Shown piece by piece: positions 26,339 to 36,003 of a stretch of 64,000 nucleotides of DNA. The position numbers were made by a program, and so were the translations under genes. Below the pieces are notes generated by a model. It was given only the letters and a program-made list of their open reading frames with translations. It searched no databases and was not told the DNA's origin. Source of the DNA: Lachnospiraceae bacterium UBA7196 (lineage in GTDB: Bacteria > Bacillota > Clostridia > Lachnospirales > Lachnospiraceae); contig DKUU01000022.1 in assembly GCA_002490835.1 (NCBI GenBank), forward strand, positions 1 to 64,000, written 5' to 3'. The first letter of the stretch is position 1. Every line of letters starts with the position of its first letter.

Positions 26339-28251
26339 TTTTTCTGTGTCCTTCTCTGTTTATTACGCGCAGTCTTTACCTGTTCTTCCGGCACATCCTC
26401 CGTGCAGTAAAACGCGATCGTTCTCGCCGGAAGGCAGATTTCCTGAGAAGTCCCCTTCTCTTCGATATCCGGCACCTCATCGCCCGTAGCGGTATGAAAC
26501 ATCCATCGCTTGCCCTTGGGGAGCGATGGCAGTCCCAGATAATTGATTTCCCAGTGCATATTGATGCCGATATAGACAAACCTTGCCTCCGCCTCATTCT
26601 TTCCGCCGCCGGGGGCGCTGCAATAGAGGATCCCTAAGCTGCGGCTGGCCGGATCCGTGTCGGCCCGCCACGCTTCTCTTCCATGGAAGGAGATGCCGGG
26701 ATAACCGGAAGAAGCCTCCGCTTCACGATAAGGTTCGCCATACTGGCTGCGATATCTTTTCCGCAGATAGATTAAATGCTTTGTATAGGCGAGAAGTTCT
26801 TTCCCGACTTCCGTATGGTTCCACTTAATCCATGCGATCTCGTTGTCCTGACAGTAGGGATTATTATTGCCTTCCTGCGTATTCGCAAACTCATCGCCGC
26901 TGTAAAGGAGCGGTATCCCCCGCGCGATAAAGAGAAAGGCCAGCGCGTTCTTCATCTGCCGCAGGCGAAGTCTTTGAATGCTCTTTTTACGGCTTTTTCC
27001 CTCTACGCCGCAGTTCCAGCTGCAATTATAGTTCGTTCCGTCCTGATTATCCTCGCCGTTTTGCTCATTGTGCTTGCGGTCATAGGAAACCAGATCGAAA
27101 AGCCGCATGCCGTCCCATCTGGCAATGCTGTTGACCGCGCCCGAATCCTGTCCGCACTCCCGTACATAGTAGACGAAGCGGTTTAACAGATTATCGTCCC
27201 CTTTTAGGAACCGGCGCATATCATAAAGGAAACTGTCGCTTAGATAAGCGAGCTGTTCCGGCTTGTCATTCTCCCGAAGATATTCCCCTTCCCCGATCAG
27301 AAGCATCGTATCCGCAAGCAGCGGCTCCTGCGCGATCAGCGCCATCGGCAGGGAGACCCCCATCAGATGAAAGCCGTCGATATGATATTCCAAGACCCAG
27401 TACCGCAGGATGTCCAAGATCTCCACGGCATTCAGCTCCGGCGGAAAATAGAACTGCATCGTGACCGCGATCTGCGCCGCGTGAAAAGCGCTTACCATGT
27501 CCTTAAATTCACCGGCTGCGTCCTTTCCGGCCGCATAAGCGCCTTTCGGCATATAATAAAGCCCCTTCTGATAACCCCAATAATTGATTCTGGGCGGTTT
27601 CTTATCATTCTCCATACCGGGCTTTGGAAGTTCCTTTTTATAATCGAGCGCCGCCTGTTCCATGGTCTGCGCCGTATTTTCAGGCATGACTTCCTCAAAC
27701 TCATAAGCCGGCATGAGAAGCATCGTATTAATCCCAAGCTCCTGCAGATAAGGAAGCTTTTCCACGACGCCCGCATAAGTCCCCTTATGCTTTACGCCGG
27801 ATGTGCGATGTTTCGTAAATCCCCGTACGTGTAAAGCGTATACAATCCTGTCCGCGGCAGGAATGCGGATGTTTTGATCCGTTCCCCAGTCGTAACTGTG
27901 TTTATCCGGCAGGCAGCGCGCCAGCGAGTCTTTTGGCACACCGTATTGTCCGACGCTCTCCACAGCCTTACAGCAGGGGTCCTGTCTGACCTCATCCCCG
28001 CTGTAAAACAGATAGCGGCAGCTCTTGTCCTGATAACCGGCAAGCAGCATAGCGCGGACCGCTCCCACACGGCAGTCTTCCGGAAAGGGGATGCGCACGC
28101 CCTCACGATGCCTTCTGTCATAGAGGATAATGCCCGTCTCGCAGCCGTCTTCACACACCGCGGAAACCCGGAGTCCTTCTTCTTCAAAGGACACGCCCAG
28201 CGGATACATCCTCGTCCTGTCCACACACTTTATCTTAAATGATTTCTGCAT
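26335..28251 (-). CDS. GH13 (GlgX/isoamylase-like) protein lacking key catalytic residues
   Basis: 638 residues. It has an N-terminal beta domain (about 10-90) and a GH13 barrel close to glycogen-debranching and pullulanase-like enzymes, clearest in DLVSYDRKHNEQNGEDNQDG and NCSWNCGVEG. The four diagnostic regions are mostly altered. Region I (DVVxNH) reads MQFYFP at about 265-270, region II (GFRxD, nucleophile) reads GFHLM at about 293-297, and region IV (HD) reads WD at about 379-380. Only the region III glutamate (LIGEGEY) seems present. It is therefore probably not a glycosidase but a glycan-binding or regulatory relative. The start at 28251 has GGAGG 5 bases upstream; 28284 is possible. 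Coupled to the DUF5662 gene. Confidence 0.8.
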   Translation of the reverse strand: MQKSFKIKCVDRTRMYPLGVSFEEEGLRVSAVCEDGCETGIILYDRRHREGVRIPFPEDCRVGAVRAMLLAGYQDKSCRYLFYSGDEVRQDPCCKAVESVGQYGVPKDSLARCLPDKHSYDWGTDQNIRIPAADRIVYALHVRGFTKHRTSGVKHKGTYAGVVEKLPYLQELGINTMLLMPAYEFEEVMPENTAQTMEQAALDYKKELPKPGMENDKKPPRINYWGYQKGLYYMPKGAYAAGKDAAGEFKDMVSAFHAAQIAVTMQFYFPPELNAVEILDILRYWVLEYHIDGFHLMGVSLPMALIAQEPLLADTMLLIGEGEYLRENDKPEQLAYLSDSFLYDMRRFLKGDDNLLNRFVYYVRECGQDSGAVNSIARWDGMRLFDLVSYDRKHNEQNGEDNQDGTNYNCSWNCGVEGKSRKKSIQRLRLRQMKNALAFLFIARGIPLLYSGDEFANTQEGNNNPYCQDNEIAWIKWNHTEVGKELLAYTKHLIYLRKRYRSQYGEPYREAEASSGYPGISFHGREAWRADTDPASRSLGILYCSAPGGGKNEAEARFVYIGINMHWEINYLGLPSLPKGKRWMFHTATGDEVPDIEEKGTSQEICLPARTIAFYCTEDVPEEQVKTARNKQRRTQKK

Positions 28252-28408
28252 CAAGCCCTCCGTCCATTCAAGCCACATTCCCATCGATCAGCCTGTCCTC
28301 TCCGGGAATACATGTTAAGTCAGTTTATATTATACTGAGAATTGGAAAAATTTTCAATCTTATTTACCAGTTTTCCACCAATTTGTCCAACTAATACGAC
28401 ATACAGAA

Positions 28409-28437
28409 TTGACTGCAACATTCATCTATTATATGAT
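28409..28437 (+). promoter_or_regulatory. predicted promoter of the DUF1292 gene
   Basis: TTGACT (28409-28414), 17-base spacer, TATGAT (28432-28437); start expected near 28444. Three ACAGT boxes at 28439, 28452 and 28462 cover the start region and could bind a repressor. Confidence 0.5.
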
Positions 28438-28503
28438 AACAGTAGTTAATTACAGTAAACTACAGTTAATAGCATAACAATCACTGCAAAAACGGAGGCG
28501 CCC

Positions 28504-28839
28504 ATGAACAAACAGGATAAAAACAATACATCAGAAGAACTCGAAAAAGAGGAAATGACCGTAGATCTGGAGCTGGATGACGGTACGAAGGTCACCTGCG
28601 CCGTGGTCACGATCCTGACAGTGGCGGGAAAGGACTATATCGCGCTTCTGCCGCTCACTGAGAGCGGCGATAACACGGACGGCGAGGTCTGGTTCTACCG
28701 CTACAGTGAAAACCCGAAGGACCCGAACGAGGAACCGGAACTGGGTTACATTGAGGACGATGACGAATACGAAGCCGTGGCGGACGCTTTCGACGAATTT
28801 CTGGACACGGCCGAGTTCGACGAACTTATGGATGAGTGA
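28504..28839 (+). CDS. DUF1292 family acidic protein
   Basis: 111 residues, very acidic, with the DUF1292 (YrzB-like) pattern: TVDLELDDGTKVTCAVVTILTVAGKDYIALLPL, then EVWFYRY and a Glu/Asp-rich C-terminus. Small cytoplasmic protein of unknown role, widespread in Firmicutes. GGAGG lies 5 bases before the ATG. Confidence 0.85.
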   Translation: MNKQDKNNTSEELEKEEMTVDLELDDGTKVTCAVVTILTVAGKDYIALLPLTESGDNTDGEVWFYRYSENPKDPNEEPELGYIEDDDEYEAVADAFDEFLDTAEFDELMDE

Positions 28840-28883
28840 GAAGTACTTCTCACTCAGGAGAATGCCCAAAAACAGCATTCTCC
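28833..28883. terminator. two abutting hairpins over convergent stop codons
   Basis: A 24-bp perfect palindrome (28833-28856) contains the stop codons of both the DUF1292 gene and the convergent helicase gene. It abuts a second hairpin, GGAGAATGC (28857-28865) with GCATTCTCC (28875-28883), that lies inside the helicase C-terminal codons. There is no U-tract on either side; a bidirectional end-of-gene structure is the likely role. Confidence 0.55.
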
Positions 28884-30733
28884 GTATGAATTTGAATAAT
28901 AGGCTTCAGGAACCGGGAGGGCGCATCCTTCCCGGTTTTTCCGTTGTGATAAAACAGACAGAGTTTCTGCTTCGCGCGGGTCATAGCCACATAAAACATC
29001 CGTCTCTCCTCCTCTACCGCCTCCTTCGTCTTTGACTTATCCGACGGGATCCTGCCCTCGTTGCAGTCGGGGATATAGACATGCGGAAATTCCAGCCCCT
29101 TGGAAGCGTGCATGGTAAGAATCTGCACCCCTTCTTTTCCTTTTGTCTCCTCCTTTATGACTTCCCTGTATTGACTGATATAGTCATTCATGTCCTGCAA
29201 ACCGGCAAACTGTCTGGAAAACGCCTCAAACTCCTCTCCCACTTTTTCGAAAGCTTCCGCCTTCCCAGAACCGTACTTTTCCCGCAGATACGCATCATAC
29301 CCGATCACTTTGCGGATGTAACGAATCTGTAAATGCAGCCGCTTTCCCGCCAGATTATCAAGATCACGGCAGAGCCTTCCCACTTTCTCCTGAATCCAAG
29401 GCACATTTTTGTAATAGGCGATCAACGCTTCCCGCTTCACCCGCTCTTCTGGCAGGCTGTCACGCTTCATATAACGCAGCGGCCTGTTCATGATCCGCAG
29501 AAAATACCGCCTCCTGTCATCTCCTGCCGCCAGTGCGAGATAAGCCCTGATATCCTGAATGACAAAATGCGCAAAGCGGTCCCTTGGCTTTTCTCTGAGC
29601 GTGTAAGGCAGTTTCGCCTCATAGAGCGTCTGCGCCCACATCCCGCAGTCGAAGTTCGTGCGGCAGATCAGCGCACAGTCAGAAAGCCGCCCTGCCGTCT
29701 GTTCTTCTACCAGTGCCGCAACCAACGCCTTTCCCACGTCCGCCTCCGTCTGCACATGAAAAAGGCACACTCCTTCTCCCTGATCATGGCTGGCCTGAAT
29801 CTCCTTTGGCAGGCGGTTCTCATTTACCGAAACGACCTTTCCCGCCGCCGCAACGATCTCTTCATGACAGCGGAAATTGACATCCAGAAGGATGTTTTTT
29901 GCCGCCCCGTAATCTTTGAAAAACCGCTGCATACTGTCAGGCGTTGCCCCGCGGAATCCATAAATGGCCTGATCGTCGTCCCCCACGATAAAAAGATTGT
30001 TTTTAGGCGCGGCAAGAAGCTTCATGATCTCATACTGCTTGGGCGAAATATCCTGAAACTCATCGATCAGGATGTAGTGAAACTGCGCCCGCCAGCCGTT
30101 TAAGAAATCCTCATCCTGCCGCAGGAGCGCAAGGCAGGAATCCGCCAGATCGTCAAAATCAAACTTGGAAAATTCCCGCAGATAACCCTGATATTCCTGT
30201 GCCAGAAACAGAAAATCCTCTTCGCCCAGCTTTTGGATTGCAAGCTGCGCCTGATTCTCTCCCGCTTTGCGTCTGCCGATTTCCGCCAAAAGTTCCTCGA
30301 TATCTTCCTCCTGTAATCCCAAAAACCGCTTGTGGCAGTGCATGATGTCCCTGACAAGCTTTCGTCTCTCCGTCTCCGTGATGATGGTATAGTCGCGATA
30401 CTGCGCTGACTGTCGTAAGATATAATAGAATACTGCGTGAAAGGTGCCGAAGTGTACAGGTGGTCTTTCATTCTCCATCAATCGAAAAAACCTCTCCTGC
30501 ATGGTAAGCGCGGCAGCCTTCGTGAAGGTAATGACTAAGATCTGCGCGGGCTCTACGCCCTGTGATGTGATGAGTCTGTGAATGCGGTGCGTGGTGACAA
30601 AGGTTTTGCCGCTGCCGGGTCCGGCTAAAACAGCCGCAGGCCCGACAGTGTGCTCTATGGCTTCCTTTTGACTTTCGGTGCAGAAAACCCTAAGTTCGTT
30701 CAAGCAGTTCGATCCCTTTTCTGATCCGTGCAA
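28850..30733 (-). CDS. UvrD/PcrA-like superfamily 1 DNA helicase
   Basis: 3'-5' DNA helicase, 627 residues, shorter than PcrA/UvrD (about 720-750). All motifs are visible: Walker A AGPGSGKT, motif Ia TFTKAAA, Walker B DEFQDISPKQ, motif III DDDQAIYGFRGA, motif V TMHASKGLEFPHVYIPD and motif VI RRMFYVAMTRAKQKL. The start is uncertain: TTG codons at 30733 and 30703 both have an AAGG-type site about 9 bases upstream, and both lie inside the 3' end of gltX. The last codons form a hairpin shared with the convergent DUF1292 gene. Confidence 0.88.
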   Translation of the reverse strand: MHGSEKGSNCLNELRVFCTESQKEAIEHTVGPAAVLAGPGSGKTFVTTHRIHRLITSQGVEPAQILVITFTKAAALTMQERFFRLMENERPPVHFGTFHAVFYYILRQSAQYRDYTIITETERRKLVRDIMHCHKRFLGLQEEDIEELLAEIGRRKAGENQAQLAIQKLGEEDFLFLAQEYQGYLREFSKFDFDDLADSCLALLRQDEDFLNGWRAQFHYILIDEFQDISPKQYEIMKLLAAPKNNLFIVGDDDQAIYGFRGATPDSMQRFFKDYGAAKNILLDVNFRCHEEIVAAAGKVVSVNENRLPKEIQASHDQGEGVCLFHVQTEADVGKALVAALVEEQTAGRLSDCALICRTNFDCGMWAQTLYEAKLPYTLREKPRDRFAHFVIQDIRAYLALAAGDDRRRYFLRIMNRPLRYMKRDSLPEERVKREALIAYYKNVPWIQEKVGRLCRDLDNLAGKRLHLQIRYIRKVIGYDAYLREKYGSGKAEAFEKVGEEFEAFSRQFAGLQDMNDYISQYREVIKEETKGKEGVQILTMHASKGLEFPHVYIPDCNEGRIPSDKSKTKEAVEEERRMFYVAMTRAKQKLCLFYHNGKTGKDAPSRFLKPIIQIHTENAVFGHSPE

Positions 30734-32153
30734 GGGATTCTGCCTTTCCCAAAACCTCCATCAGTTCCGTCGCTCCGCCCGGCGTCATCTGCTTGCCGGA
30801 AACAGCGGTCCTCACAGGCCACATCACATAGCCGTTTTTATAGCCCTTCTCCTCCACATAAGCGGAAAGAGTCGCGTAAAGCGCATCGTTCGAGTAATCT
30901 TCCTGCGCTTCCAGAATCGGAAGCAGGTCCTTTAACACCGCAAGGGAAGTCTCCGCGTTCGTCTTCATCTTTTTATGCGTGTACATCGCTGCGTCATAAT
31001 CCGGAAGCGCGTCAAAGAAGTCCACATGCTCTTTGATATCCGGAAAGATCTCGATCCGGGTCTTTACCATGTTGGCGATCTTTTTCAGGTCATAGTCCTT
31101 CGTTACCGCCTCTTTCAGATAAGGCTCAGCCATCCCATAAAAGCGGTCAAAATCCATAGCCTTTAGGTATTCCCCGTTCATCCATTTCAATTTCGCGTAA
31201 TCGAATACCGCGGGCGACTTGCTGATCCTGTGATAATCAAAATCCCGAATCAGTTCCTCAAGGGTGAATATCTCCCGGTTGTCTTCCGGACTCCAGCCAA
31301 GCAGCGCGATATAGTTTACGACCGCCTCCGCAAGGAAACCGTTCTTGACCATTTCCTCGAAGATATAAGAGGCGTTCCCGCTTCTCTTGGCCAGTTTCTT
31401 GTGATCCTCGCCCGTGATAAGCGGCAGATGCACATATACCGGACTCTCCCAGCCAAATGCGTCATACAATCGCTGGTATTTGGGCGTGGATGAGATATAC
31501 TCATTTCCTCTTACCACATGGGTAATGTTCATGGTATGATCGTCCACAATGTTGGCAAAATTGTAGGTGGGATAACCGTCGGACTTGATGAGGATCATGT
31601 CGTCCAGCTCGGCATTTTCCACCGTGATATCCCCGTAAAGCTCATCATGGAAGGTGGTGGAGCCTTCCGTGGGATTATTCTGCCGGATAACAAAGGGCTT
31701 GCCAGCCGCCAGATTCGCCTCCACTTCCTCCTTGGAAAGATGAAGACAATGCTTATCGTAAATACTGATCTCTTTGCCTTCCACCACTTCCGTCTTTAAG
31801 GATGCCAGTCTCTCCTTGTCGCAAAAGCAGTAATAAGCCTCTCCTTTTTCGATCAGTTTTTTTGCATGTTCCATATAGATGCCGGTCTTCACGCGCTCGC
31901 TCTGCACGTAAGGGCCGTAGCCGCCGTCCTTGTCCGGTCCTTCGTCGTGAATAAGCCCCGTGCTGTTCAGCGTGCGGTATATCATTTCCGTAGCGCCCTC
32001 GACAAAACGCTCCTGATCCGTATCCTCGATGCGGAGCATAAACACCCCACCCTCATGTTTGGCGATCAAAAATTCATAAAGCGCTGTCCGCAGGTTTCCC
32101 ACGTGCATCATCCCCGTGGGACTGGGCGCGTATCTTGTTCTTATCTTTTCCAT
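30690..32153 (-). CDS. gltX: glutamate--tRNA ligase
   Basis: Class Ib synthetase, 487 residues. The HIGH-type motif occurs in YAPSPTGMMHVGNLRTALY, the family segment in LRIEDTDQERF and the KMSKR-type motif as KLAKRSGN. Length is normal. GAGGA lies about 10 bases before the ATG. The 3' end overlaps the predicted start of the helicase gene, suggesting co-transcription. Confidence 0.96.
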   Translation of the reverse strand: MEKIRTRYAPSPTGMMHVGNLRTALYEFLIAKHEGGVFMLRIEDTDQERFVEGATEMIYRTLNSTGLIHDEGPDKDGGYGPYVQSERVKTGIYMEHAKKLIEKGEAYYCFCDKERLASLKTEVVEGKEISIYDKHCLHLSKEEVEANLAAGKPFVIRQNNPTEGSTTFHDELYGDITVENAELDDMILIKSDGYPTYNFANIVDDHTMNITHVVRGNEYISSTPKYQRLYDAFGWESPVYVHLPLITGEDHKKLAKRSGNASYIFEEMVKNGFLAEAVVNYIALLGWSPEDNREIFTLEELIRDFDYHRISKSPAVFDYAKLKWMNGEYLKAMDFDRFYGMAEPYLKEAVTKDYDLKKIANMVKTRIEIFPDIKEHVDFFDALPDYDAAMYTHKKMKTNAETSLAVLKDLLPILEAQEDYSNDALYATLSAYVEEKGYKNGYVMWPVRTAVSGKQMTPGGATELMEVLGKAESLARIRKGIELLERT

Positions 32154-32212
32154 AATCGTCCGTTCCTCTGTTTTCTAAATTTTATATCAAATGCGGAGAA
32201 TGCCTCTTTTTG

Positions 32213-33712
32213 TCATTCGACTTGCTTCTGGTGCATACTCGGATCGGGTATCTTCTCCGCCGCCGCATCCTGAAAAGAAGCAACTGCCTTTGCCGCCGCA
32301 GGGATCGCAATGTTCGTACCTGCGCCCGCCACACAGCCGCCGGGACAGGCCATGCCCTCGATCAGACAGCCGGTCTTCTTGCCCGCCTTGGCAAGCATCA
32401 GTATCTTTTTACATTCAGACAGGCTCTCCGCATGCTCGATGTGTACCTCCACGTCGGGATAGTACTCCCGCACACACTCCTCAATAGCGCTTGCCACGCC
32501 GCCTGCTACGCCGTAACCGCGTCCTGCGCCGGTCGCGCCGTTCAACTCGTCCATGGCCTGAATCTGTTCTAACAGGATACCCTTTGCTTCAAATATACCC
32601 GTCAATTCCTCAAAGGTGATCACAAAATCTACATCCGAGCGAATCGTCCTGCGGGAAGCTTCCAGCTTTTTCGACGCGCAGGGACCGATAAATACCACTC
32701 TCGCATCCGGGTGTTCCGCCTTAATGACTCTCGCCGTCGCCACCATAGGCGTCAAAGCATTTGAAATCTTGTCTATCGTTTCCGGAAAGAATTTCTTCGC
32801 CAAAACCGACCACGAAGGACAGCAGGAAGTCAGACTGAACGGCAGCTTCCCTGTAGCCACTTCCTTCGCGTAGTGCTCCGCCTCCGCGATCGCGCCCATG
32901 TCCGCACCCACAGCCGTCTCATATACATCATAAAATCCCAGCTCTTTCAAAGCCGTCTTTAACATATCCGGCGTCACATCCGGTCCGAACTGTCCCACAA
33001 AGGCCGGCGCGACCTGCGCAATGATCTTTTCTCCCGTCTGCAGCGCACGGATCAGCTGGAATATCTGCGATTTATCCGCTATCGCTCCAAACGGGCAATT
33101 CACCATGCACTGTCCGCAGGAGACGCAGAGATCGTTGTCGATGACCGCGCGGCCTTTTTCGTCATTTTTGATCGCGTTCACCCCGCAGGCGCCCGCGCAG
33201 GGCCTCACCTGATGGGAAATCGCGTCGTACGGGCAGACCGCCTTACACTTACCGCATTTGATACACTTTTCCGGATCGATCACGGAATGGCCGTTCACCA
33301 TGGAGATCGCGCCTCTGGGGCAGACCTCGCGGCAGGGATGCGCCACACAGCCCATACAGCGGTCCGTCACATAATAGCTGTTCTCCGGACAGGCATTGCA
33401 CGCCGAAGGGATCACCTGCATCAGCGGCGGTTCGTAATATTTTTCGGAGATATTGCTCTCCTCAAGTCCCTGCGTCAGATGCACCGGCACATTCTCCGGT
33501 CTAAGGGACAAACCCATAGCCAGCCGGATCCGTTCGCGCACAATGGCACGGTCCCTGTAGATGCTCTCATATTTGGACTCGTCATAGTCCACGATCTTAT
33601 AGGGAAGCGCCTCGATATCATCCTTCAGATTTTCAGAATGATAGGCGAGATACGCCACCTCCTTAAAAATACGTCTTCTGTTCTTGCGAACCTGCGTATC
33701 GATTCCTCTCAT
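32213..33712 (-). CDS. monomeric [FeFe] hydrogenase, group B type
   Basis: 499 residues. N-terminal region with many cluster ligands (CNACPENSYYVTDRCMGC, CIKCGKCKAVCP, CVSCGQCMVNCP) feeding electrons to a C-terminal H-cluster domain with its three cysteine loops: TSCCPSW, GPCASKK (group A enzymes have MPC) and EGMACPGGC. The GPC loop and the early CxxCP clusters point to the group B/B1 monomeric class; whether it evolves or senses H2 is not settled for that class. The start at 33712 has GGAGG 4 bases upstream and matches the family N-terminus MRGxDT; the 32-residue upstream extension is rejected. The HydE/F/G maturases are not in the window. Confidence 0.88.
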   Translation of the reverse strand: MRGIDTQVRKNRRRIFKEVAYLAYHSENLKDDIEALPYKIVDYDESKYESIYRDRAIVRERIRLAMGLSLRPENVPVHLTQGLEESNISEKYYEPPLMQVIPSACNACPENSYYVTDRCMGCVAHPCREVCPRGAISMVNGHSVIDPEKCIKCGKCKAVCPYDAISHQVRPCAGACGVNAIKNDEKGRAVIDNDLCVSCGQCMVNCPFGAIADKSQIFQLIRALQTGEKIIAQVAPAFVGQFGPDVTPDMLKTALKELGFYDVYETAVGADMGAIAEAEHYAKEVATGKLPFSLTSCCPSWSVLAKKFFPETIDKISNALTPMVATARVIKAEHPDARVVFIGPCASKKLEASRRTIRSDVDFVITFEELTGIFEAKGILLEQIQAMDELNGATGAGRGYGVAGGVASAIEECVREYYPDVEVHIEHAESLSECKKILMLAKAGKKTGCLIEGMACPGGCVAGAGTNIAIPAAAKAVASFQDAAAEKIPDPSMHQKQVE

Positions 33713-33879
33713 ATTGCCTCCATGCTGCGATGTCGCACCCGAAAAATTGTCTGCAAGCTGCCTTTTTTCATCTTGCGGCTGCGCACTGCTCATTGCCTTC
33801 GCGTACATTTTGGCACAAAATTAGCGGGAAGTCAATATTTTACACCCGGCGCCTCTTTTTCAAAAACGCTGATCCGCGC

Positions 33880-36003
33880 TTATTTCCTTCTTCTGCGCAG
33901 CCAGATCACCAGACCTGTAACAAGCACTGCCAACGGAATTACGATCACACATAAAAGCGATGTGATCAGTATCGTCTGCGCTTTAAAGACCAGACTGGAC
34001 ATGGTAAGGCTCTTGACCGGCACGATCGTGGAGGATTCGTGATCCGCCATCGTGCTGATCATGCCCGCAAAAAGTTTGATATTATTGCCCGATACCCAAT
34101 TATCCGCAGCCGAGGTAAAAAGACTCTCTCCCCCCACCGCATAGACAGTAGAAATCTCTCCGTCCGCCGCAGGCTTCTCCACTTTCAGAGCAACCGCAAA
34201 GGGGCCATCAACATCCCCTTCTTCCTTCTCAAAAGTAGTGCTTTCTGAAACCTCGCTTCTGGAAAAGGCGCCTTCGCTGGTCGTTAAAATCGGCGTATAG
34301 CGATTCTCTGTCTCCGTATCGTCATAGAGCAGTCCTCTCGCGAAGGGCGCGAGAACCAGTTGATTTTTTAAAGAAGACGTCACATCGGCCTCCTCGATCA
34401 TCGGCGCCAGATAATAGGGACTTTGATAATAATAATTCCTGTCTGTCTCTATGATGGTACCCCCTGCATCCGTCACGTCATAGAAAGCAAGGATATTATG
34501 AAAGTTCGTCATTTCCCCTTCCGTCAAAGTCGAAACGATCAGCGCATTTCCTCCCTTTTCCAGATAGGCTATCACCTTATCTGCATCCTCCTTGGAAAAA
34601 TCGCTTGTAGGGGCATTTAAGATCAGTCCCTGCGCATCCTCCGGAATCTCATCCACAGTGTAAAGCATGAGCTGTTCATAGGAGATGTTCTCTTTTTCCA
34701 GAGCCTTTATAAACCCATCCTCTAACGCCAATTCTCCATGTCCCCCCACCGCATAAAACACCGGAACATCCTCCGTCGTGACATAAGAGATGGCGGAAAC
34801 GATCTGTCCCTCCCCGTCATAGCCCGTAACGTCATAGCTGTAAGTGGAATAATTCATTTCATAAACATAGAGTTCTCCGGAATCCACCACTTTACTCCGC
34901 TTTGCGCTCTCCACAATAAGACTGCCAGACGTAGGATTCTCTGCTGTATAGTTCTGATAAAAGTTTGGATTCTTTGTCGGGCTGACATACGTTACCTTCA
35001 CATGCCCTGACCGATCCGCCATCAACTCCAGCGTCTTCTGCAGACCGGTGTCTACGCTATCCTCCTCGTCAAGCACATAGATTGTCACATCCTCCGTCAT
35101 GCCCGCAAGAAAAGTCTTAGTCTCCTCCATCAGGGCAAAGCGCTTGCTTTCCGTCAGATCAAAAGAAGAATACTGCTCCGGTACATAATTCAGGCCAAGA
35201 TTGACCGCTATGGTCAAAGCAATAGCCAGTATGATTCCCGTCGCGCTGTAGGCACCCAGACGGATACCGCCTCCCACAACACGGTAACGGCGTTTCTGGA
35301 TGGATTGTATCGTACAAAAGAGCGCGAGCGCTACGGCTGTCAGATAGTAAACGACCGCCTCCACTTCTAAATAACCGGTCGCCAAGGTATCAAACCGCCC
35401 CACCATGTCGAAACAGGAAAGGATACGCGCAAGAACCGTGGTAAACGCCGTCGTTCCCAGATTGGTCAGAAGGCTTGATATCCCTGCCATAATATAACCT
35501 AAAAAAAGCGCTCCAAAAGAAAGCACTGCCGCGATCACCACACTCTCCGTCAGCGAGGAGAGAAAAAGTCCCACAGAAAGCGCAAGGGAACCGTACAGAT
35601 AAAAACCAAGAAGGGCAGCGTAGGATATCCCAAACTGCACCTCACCACCCCGCGTAAGAAAGAGAGGCAAAATTCCCATAAATGCCGTCGGCACAAGCAA
35701 AACCGTCTCCAATGCCAAAAACTTTCCCATCACGATGCCGCCCACCGAGACAGGGGCCGTAATCAAAAGCTGATCCGTTTTATTCTTACGCTCCTCCGAG
35801 AATGTACGCATGGTAAGTATCGGCGCCGTCAGCAGAAAAATAAAAGCGACACTTTGGAGTACATAAGATATCGTCGGATAACCCGAAATAATATTGTAGA
35901 CCTGAAAATAAAGGCCCATAAAACAAAGATTCACCGCTATGAAAAGCCAGCCTGTGAAGGAGTAAAAATAGGATTTCAGTTCTCTCTCATAAATCGCTGT
36001 CAT
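33880..36003 (-). CDS. ABC-2 permease fused to a GldG-like extracytoplasmic domain
   Basis: 707 residues. About 1-240 form a six-helix ABC-2 permease (GldF/NosY type; RTFSEERKNKTDQLLITAPVS is the typical loop). A further helix at about 255-275 starts a large extracytoplasmic Gld-type domain (YSSFDLTESKRFALMEETKTFL..., DVPVFYAVGGHGE), and a C-terminal helix ends in RRRRK. This is the GldF-GldG fusion form seen in Firmicutes. The start overlaps the ATPase gene by 17 bases, so both make one exporter. The substrate is unknown. Confidence 0.88.
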   Translation of the reverse strand: MTAIYERELKSYFYSFTGWLFIAVNLCFMGLYFQVYNIISGYPTISYVLQSVAFIFLLTAPILTMRTFSEERKNKTDQLLITAPVSVGGIVMGKFLALETVLLVPTAFMGILPLFLTRGGEVQFGISYAALLGFYLYGSLALSVGLFLSSLTESVVIAAVLSFGALFLGYIMAGISSLLTNLGTTAFTTVLARILSCFDMVGRFDTLATGYLEVEAVVYYLTAVALALFCTIQSIQKRRYRVVGGGIRLGAYSATGIILAIALTIAVNLGLNYVPEQYSSFDLTESKRFALMEETKTFLAGMTEDVTIYVLDEEDSVDTGLQKTLELMADRSGHVKVTYVSPTKNPNFYQNYTAENPTSGSLIVESAKRSKVVDSGELYVYEMNYSTYSYDVTGYDGEGQIVSAISYVTTEDVPVFYAVGGHGELALEDGFIKALEKENISYEQLMLYTVDEIPEDAQGLILNAPTSDFSKEDADKVIAYLEKGGNALIVSTLTEGEMTNFHNILAFYDVTDAGGTIIETDRNYYYQSPYYLAPMIEEADVTSSLKNQLVLAPFARGLLYDDTETENRYTPILTTSEGAFSRSEVSESTTFEKEEGDVDGPFAVALKVEKPAADGEISTVYAVGGESLFTSAADNWVSGNNIKLFAGMISTMADHESSTIVPVKSLTMSSLVFKAQTILITSLLCVIVIPLAVLVTGLVIWLRRRRK

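Noticed and set aside
28391..28400. CTAATACGAC resembles the start of a T7 promoter.
   Set aside because: Only the first part matches and there is no phage polymerase context; the sigma-A promoter just downstream explains the region better.
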